From positions 1 through 9,450 of the forward strand of contig USDD01000096.1 in the NCBI GenBank assembly GCA_900553265.1: DNA of 9,450 bases. Reading direction: 5' to 3'. The stretch's first letter is position 1; each line of letters opens with the position of its first letter. This document shows, piece after piece, positions 6,603 through 9,450 of this stretch. A model generated the notes under the pieces. That model was not told where the DNA came from. It saw only the letters and a program-made list of their open reading frames with translations, and searched no databases. Both the position numbers and the translations under genes were made by a program. Source of the DNA: an uncultured Eubacteriales bacterium (GTDB lineage Bacteria > Bacillota > Clostridia > Christensenellales > Aristaeellaceae).

Positions 6603-7706
6603 TCAGAGCCTTGCGTCCTCTTCGCGGATCATTTCGGACAGCGACGCGCTGCGATAGCCGTGCTCGTGCATCCATCGCGCCATCTCCCAGATGCGCTGGG
6701 CGTAATCCGGCTCGTACAGAGCGTAGTCCGGGTAGAAGTACTGCTCGTGGATGACCATCTGGATCAGCTCGCGCTCATGGGGGCGCTTGGCCAGCTCGTT
6801 CAGAAAGGGCGCGACGCGGTCCGCGGTAAGGGCGGGGTCGTTGAGCACAAAGTCCAGCTTGGCGAAGACCACGTCCTCCGCCGCGTCATACCAGCCCTCC
6901 CGGGTCTCCGCGTGGGCGACCTGGTCGTGGGTCAGATGATAGGAGACCAGCGTCTCGCCGTCAGGTGCGAAGGTCAGATAGCCGCACAGGCCGCGGAAGC
7001 CGAAGGCGCGCAGCGCCCGAACGCCGTCCGCCGTGCACGCGCCGAAATGGAGGGTGGTGGTATCGCGCAGCACCTCGCGCCCGGCGAAGCGGATGATTTC
7101 GCGCGTGCATTGGACGCAGTCGCGATAGATTTCCTCGTAGGAGGCCGTGCGATAGGGCGCGTTGGGAAACTCCCGCCGCGCGTGGAAGGTCAGGCTCAGC
7201 CAGTCCGAATTTCGGATGAATTCATCGCGGAAGCGGTCGGTCATCATCGAAAGGTTGAACGAGCCGTCCTCGCTTTCGTAGAACACGTTCAGGTGCACTT
7301 TGCTGCCGTAGCGCTCGTGCGCACGTGCGAATACGGCCAGATAGGGATTTTCAAAAATGGAGCGGTAGCATTCCTGACGGCGGGTCAGATCTTCGAAGCA
7401 GCGAATGCAGTCGTCCACAGTGAAGCGATAGGTCTTCTCCGCGCCGCGCAGGCGAAAGACCGTGATCGCCGCGCAGCCGCCATTTTCGTCCCGCGCCTCC
7501 AGCCGGCCGCGAAGTCCGTCCAACGGAACCATGGCGCGGAAATCGCCGTCGTCGCTCCGATCGACGGGAACGCCGTTGACGCTCAGCGCATCCGCCTCCG
7601 CCCGCACCCGAACCTGGGCGAAGAATCGTCCGTCTCGGAATTCGCCATCCGCACCGCCCACCAGCAGATCACCGTCCGACGGCTGAAGAAACCAGATTTT
7701 ACCCAT
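6603..7706 (-). CDS. Cytoplasmic NodB-like deacetylase/glycosidase-superfamily protein, copy 2
   Basis: A 367-residue paralogue of the protein at 57-1124. The ATG at 7706 is preferred over one at 7778 because GGAGG lies nine bases upstream and the predicted transcript starts near 7775. Residues 1-88 resemble a small beta domain containing NGVPV; about 93-360 form the barrel-like domain. Residues shared with copy 1 are D98-D99 in RFTVDDC, H138, E144, H175 in LTFHAR, H220 in TLHF, D285 in AKLDFVLND, and H320-E321 in IHEQYFYPDY. FENPYLA is at 118-124. There is no signal peptide, so it should work in the cytoplasm on imported substrate. It is convergent with the importer operon and has its own promoter. 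Roles in sugar deacetylation or glycoside cleavage are both possible; the fold assignment is from motif pattern only. Confidence 0.75.
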   Translation of the reverse strand: MGKIWFLQPSDGDLLVGGADGEFRDGRFFAQVRVRAEADALSVNGVPVDRSDDGDFRAMVPLDGLRGRLEARDENGGCAAITVFRLRGAEKTYRFTVDDCIRCFEDLTRRQECYRSIFENPYLAVFARAHERYGSKVHLNVFYESEDGSFNLSMMTDRFRDEFIRNSDWLSLTFHARREFPNAPYRTASYEEIYRDCVQCTREIIRFAGREVLRDTTTLHFGACTADGVRALRAFGFRGLCGYLTFAPDGETLVSYHLTHDQVAHAETREGWYDAAEDVVFAKLDFVLNDPALTADRVAPFLNELAKRPHERELIQMVIHEQYFYPDYALYEPDYAQRIWEMARWMHEHGYRSASLSEMIREEDARL

Positions 7707-7780
7707 TCCCGTTTTCCTCCGTGACACAATGAATTTCGTCTCCTCCCGAGGCGTGGCGAAGATTTCCGCCCCGCCCAATC

Positions 7781-7809
7781 ATTTTACCACGAGCGAGGAA
7801 TTGTTTCAA
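7781..7809 (-). promoter_or_regulatory. Promoter of the second barrel gene
   Basis: On the minus strand, TTGAAA (plus 7804-7809) and TAAAAT (plus 7781-7786) are 17 bp apart. The predicted transcript start is near 7775, giving a leader of about 70 nt to the ATG at 7706. This fits an independently transcribed gene rather than one continuing from the operon to its right. Confidence 0.7.
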
Positions 7810-7851
7810 CCGATGAACAAATATATCTCATGCACATTTTAATCTTCCAAA

Positions 7852-7868
7852 CTCAGATTGCATCTGAG
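7852..7868. promoter_or_regulatory. Perfect 7-bp inverted repeat, candidate operator
   Basis: CTCAGAT (7852-7858) and ATCTGAG (7862-7868) are separated by 3 bp. The site lies about 45 bp upstream of the -35 box of the promoter at 7781-7809, a position usual for an activator. It might also form a small hairpin in RNA. No regulator gene is present in the window. Confidence 0.35.
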
Positions 7869-7952
7869 AACGGTCTTAATCGCACTTTGAATGCTATGCT
7901 CTTCACCTCCAATTCAAGCCTCATGGTGTAGTGTGAACGCGCCCTAATAACG

Positions 7953-7997
7953 AAAAGGCCTGATGGTCTGCATATAATGCGGGCGATCAGGCCTTTA
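7953..7997. terminator. Bidirectional intrinsic terminator
   Basis: AAAAGGCCTGAT (7953-7964) pairs perfectly with ATCAGGCCTTTT (7986-7997). The intervening bases extend the stem after one G/G mismatch, with GTCTGCAT pairing to ATGCGGGC around an ATA loop. A-runs on one side and T-runs on the other give both strands a terminator-like U tail. In the minus direction it follows the TlpA-like gene ending at 8125, about 130 bp downstream. The 7998-8124 stretch between them shows no gene that can be supported. Confidence 0.8.
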
Positions 7998-8124
7998 CTT
8001 TTGATTTCACATCTGAAAGAGCGCAGAGCTTTATGGCGCAGTTTTCCCTTCACAAAAACGTATGGGAATCTGAACAAACCGGGAAGCACTTACGCACGGG
8101 ATGTTGTCTGCGCCGCTTTGCCGA

Positions 8125-9309
8125 TTAGTGGCCGTCCGGCTTCATCATCATGTCCTTGTCCAGCGCCGCCATGTCTCTGGCCAGCGTCTCGTCAATGAGA
8201 TCCTGAAGCACCTTCATCTGGGACTCGTTGTTGATACCGCCCAGGATCGGCTCGCCCACCATCCGTCCATTGCGATCCACCACCACCGTCGTGGGGAACG
8301 CCGTAATGCTGTAGGTAAGCTGTCCAGCCTCGCTATCCGCGGAGAAGTAGATGTTCTGGTACGCGGCGCCCTTCTTTTCCAGAATCTGTCGGGCTTCCAT
8401 GATCATGCTCTCGTCGCCGCCGATGGTGTCCGCGTTAATGCCGATCACCGCGCCGCCCTTCAGCTTGAGCTCCTCGTTGAGCTCGTTCAGCTCGCCCAGC
8501 TCCGCAATGCAGGGGGCGCAGGCGGAGAACCAGAAGTTGACCACGGTGACGGAGTTTTCCTTAAACAGCTCGCTGGTCACGGGATTGCCTTCCAGATCCA
8601 TGCCCTCAAAGGCAGGGAACTTCTCGGACGAATCGTCATTGTCATCTACGCTGCCGTCCGCCATGGTCATCCCTTCGCTTCCCATGACCGTGCCGCCGTC
8701 CGCCGTCACCATGCCGCTCTCCACCGCCATGTCCGAGTCCGCCGCCATGGCGTCTTTCGGCGCGAGCCTTTCCATTTCCGCATCCAGCCGGCGGATGGTC
8801 TCAATATCCTCCAGCAGCAGCGTATATTCCTCCTCGGTGAACTTTTCCTTCGACGTCTCCAGCTGCGCCGTCAGGTAATCGGCGTAGCTCATGTCCATGT
8901 TCGGCTGCTTGTCCATCATGCCGAAAAACCGGTTCCACAGATCCATGTTTTTCTCGAACACGGCGTTCATTTCGGCCGTCAGCATTTCCAGCTTCTTCTC
9001 GGCGCAGGCGCATTCATTTTCACAGGCGCACTGCTTTTCGCACATGCACCCGTCGGCGCGCATGCCGTCCTGCATGCAGGACTTGCCGTCCATGCACAGG
9101 CAGTCCTCACCGCACATGTCGCTTACGCACGGGCAGCCGTTCACACCCTTGCCGTCCATCATGCAGGGGCAGGTTTCCTCCATGGTCTGTGCCTCGTCCA
9201 TTCCGGACGCGCCCGTGCAGCAGGCGTCTGCGCAGCAGGCGGAAGCGGCTCCCATAGTAGTGGTCAGCATACACAGCGCCAGCAGCAGCGCAATCCAGGT
9301 CTTCTTCAT
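8125..9309 (-). CDS. Exported TlpA/ResA-like thioredoxin-fold protein with Cys-rich metallothionein-like N-terminal domain
   Basis: A 394-residue protein; ATG at 9309 is supported by GGAGG nine bases upstream. Residues 1-24 form a signal peptide ending ASA before C25. The next region (25-102) holds 18 cysteines, mostly as pairs or CxC: 25/26, 30/31, 47/49, 59/61, 66, 70/72, 78, 88/90, 94/96, 100/102, with many Met and acidic residues. Residues 104-185 look helical, and 186-228 are a Met/Asp/Ser-rich linker. The thioredoxin domain (about 229-378) has the active site FWFSACAPC with C264 and C267, and the cis-proline in FPTTVVVDRNG (P339). The tail ends MMMKPDGH. Family knowledge points to thiol-disulfide exchange outside the membrane; metal binding by the Cys-rich part is inferred. 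It is 29 bp downstream of a 4Fe-4S protein gene and likely co-transcribed with it. Confidence 0.88.
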   Translation of the reverse strand: MKKTWIALLLALCMLTTTMGAASACCADACCTGASGMDEAQTMEETCPCMMDGKGVNGCPCVSDMCGEDCLCMDGKSCMQDGMRADGCMCEKQCACENECACAEKKLEMLTAEMNAVFEKNMDLWNRFFGMMDKQPNMDMSYADYLTAQLETSKEKFTEEEYTLLLEDIETIRRLDAEMERLAPKDAMAADSDMAVESGMVTADGGTVMGSEGMTMADGSVDDNDDSSEKFPAFEGMDLEGNPVTSELFKENSVTVVNFWFSACAPCIAELGELNELNEELKLKGGAVIGINADTIGGDESMIMEARQILEKKGAAYQNIYFSADSEAGQLTYSITAFPTTVVVDRNGRMVGEPILGGINNESQMKVLQDLIDETLARDMAALDKDMMMKPDGH

Positions 9310-9338
9310 TGAAAATGTCCTCCGTTTCTTTTCTGTGA

Positions 9339-9450
9339 TTATTTCTCCACGGCGCTTGCGCCGGTTGGATTCTTTTCTTCCTTCGCTCCGCGCCCCAGCC
9401 CGCAGCGGAAGCTGACCGCGCCCGTGGGGCAGGCCTTGACGCACATGCCG
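9339..9450 (-). CDS. 4Fe-4S ferredoxin-type protein, C-terminal end (partial)
   Basis: The visible 36 residues begin GMCVKACPTGAVSFRCG and end at a TAA (9339-9341). CxxxCP followed by TGAV is the end of a classical 4Fe-4S cluster motif; the preceding codon, cut by the window edge, ends in C and is expected to be the next cysteine of CGMC. The short basic tail after this motif resembles membrane polyferredoxins of the NapH/NosR type that sit beside TlpA and CcdA genes in Clostridia, but only the end is visible. It lies 29 bp before the TlpA-like gene on the same strand, so an electron path from the cluster protein to the exported thiol protein is a reasonable inference. Confidence 0.75.
   Translation of the reverse strand, partial: GMCVKACPTGAVSFRCGLGRGAKEEKNPTGASAVEK

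Noticed and set aside
6459..7724. 421-codon plus-strand open frame
   Set aside because: It begins inside the palindromic gap and runs antisense to the second barrel protein, whose motifs are clearly coding.
7707..7778. Earlier ATG at 7778 for the second barrel protein
   Set aside because: It would lie at or before the predicted transcript start and has no ribosome site, whereas the ATG at 7706 has GGAGG at good spacing.
7853..8089. 78-codon minus-strand open frame starting with GTG
   Set aside because: It has no ribosome site and runs through the bidirectional terminator hairpin at 7953-7997, so it is unlikely to be translated.
8101..9312. 403-codon plus-strand open frame rich in His and Ala
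   Set aside because: It is the mirror frame of the TlpA-like gene, whose signal peptide, CAPC site and ribosome site establish the minus strand as coding.
9310..9444. Upstream in-frame extension of the TlpA-like protein to 9444
   Set aside because: The extension overlaps the 4Fe-4S coding frame and would bury the obvious signal peptide behind a basic, unrelated stretch.

Overview
The window looks like a chromosomal segment from a fairly GC-rich member of the Bacillota, most likely an uncultured gut-type Clostridia. This is inferred from strong GGAGG ribosome sites, TTGACA/TATAAT-type promoters in AT-rich spacers, an LplB/YtcP/LplA-style sugar importer without its own ATPase, and a TlpA protein beside a 4Fe-4S protein. 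No marker gene fixes the taxon. No rRNA, tRNA, transposase, phage gene or CRISPR array was seen.

Region 1 (about 1-7800) is a carbohydrate-type uptake and processing locus. A plus-strand operon (1835-6428) encodes a Gfo/Idh/MocA oxidoreductase, two ABC permeases and a secreted solute-binding protein, from an extended -10 promoter at 1701-1730. Two related cytoplasmic proteins with a NodB-like deacetylase/glycosidase-like barrel bracket it, both on the minus strand: 57-1124, divergent from the oxidoreductase, and 6603-7706, convergent with the binding protein. Each has its own well-spaced promoter. The inferred logic is import of a small glycan or modified sugar, hydrolysis or deacetylation in the cytoplasm, and NAD(P)-dependent oxidation or epimerisation. 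The substrate cannot be read from the sequence.

The gaps are informative. The 1125-1834 spacer holds divergent promoters, an unusually long leader (about 290 nt) before the first barrel protein, and short repeats that could be operator half-sites. The convergent gap 6429-6602 holds a 13-bp hairpin and a perfect 34-nt palindrome. The 7707-8124 gap holds the second barrel gene's promoter, an inverted repeat and a two-way terminator.

Region 2 (8125-9450) is a separate minus-strand operon for redox work outside the membrane. It has the tail of a 4Fe-4S protein at the window edge, then a TlpA/ResA-like thioredoxin-fold protein with an exported Cys- and Met-rich N-terminal domain (18 Cys in the mature part, mostly CxC pairs). 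This metallothionein-like fusion and the paired barrel proteins around the importer are the two most unusual items.
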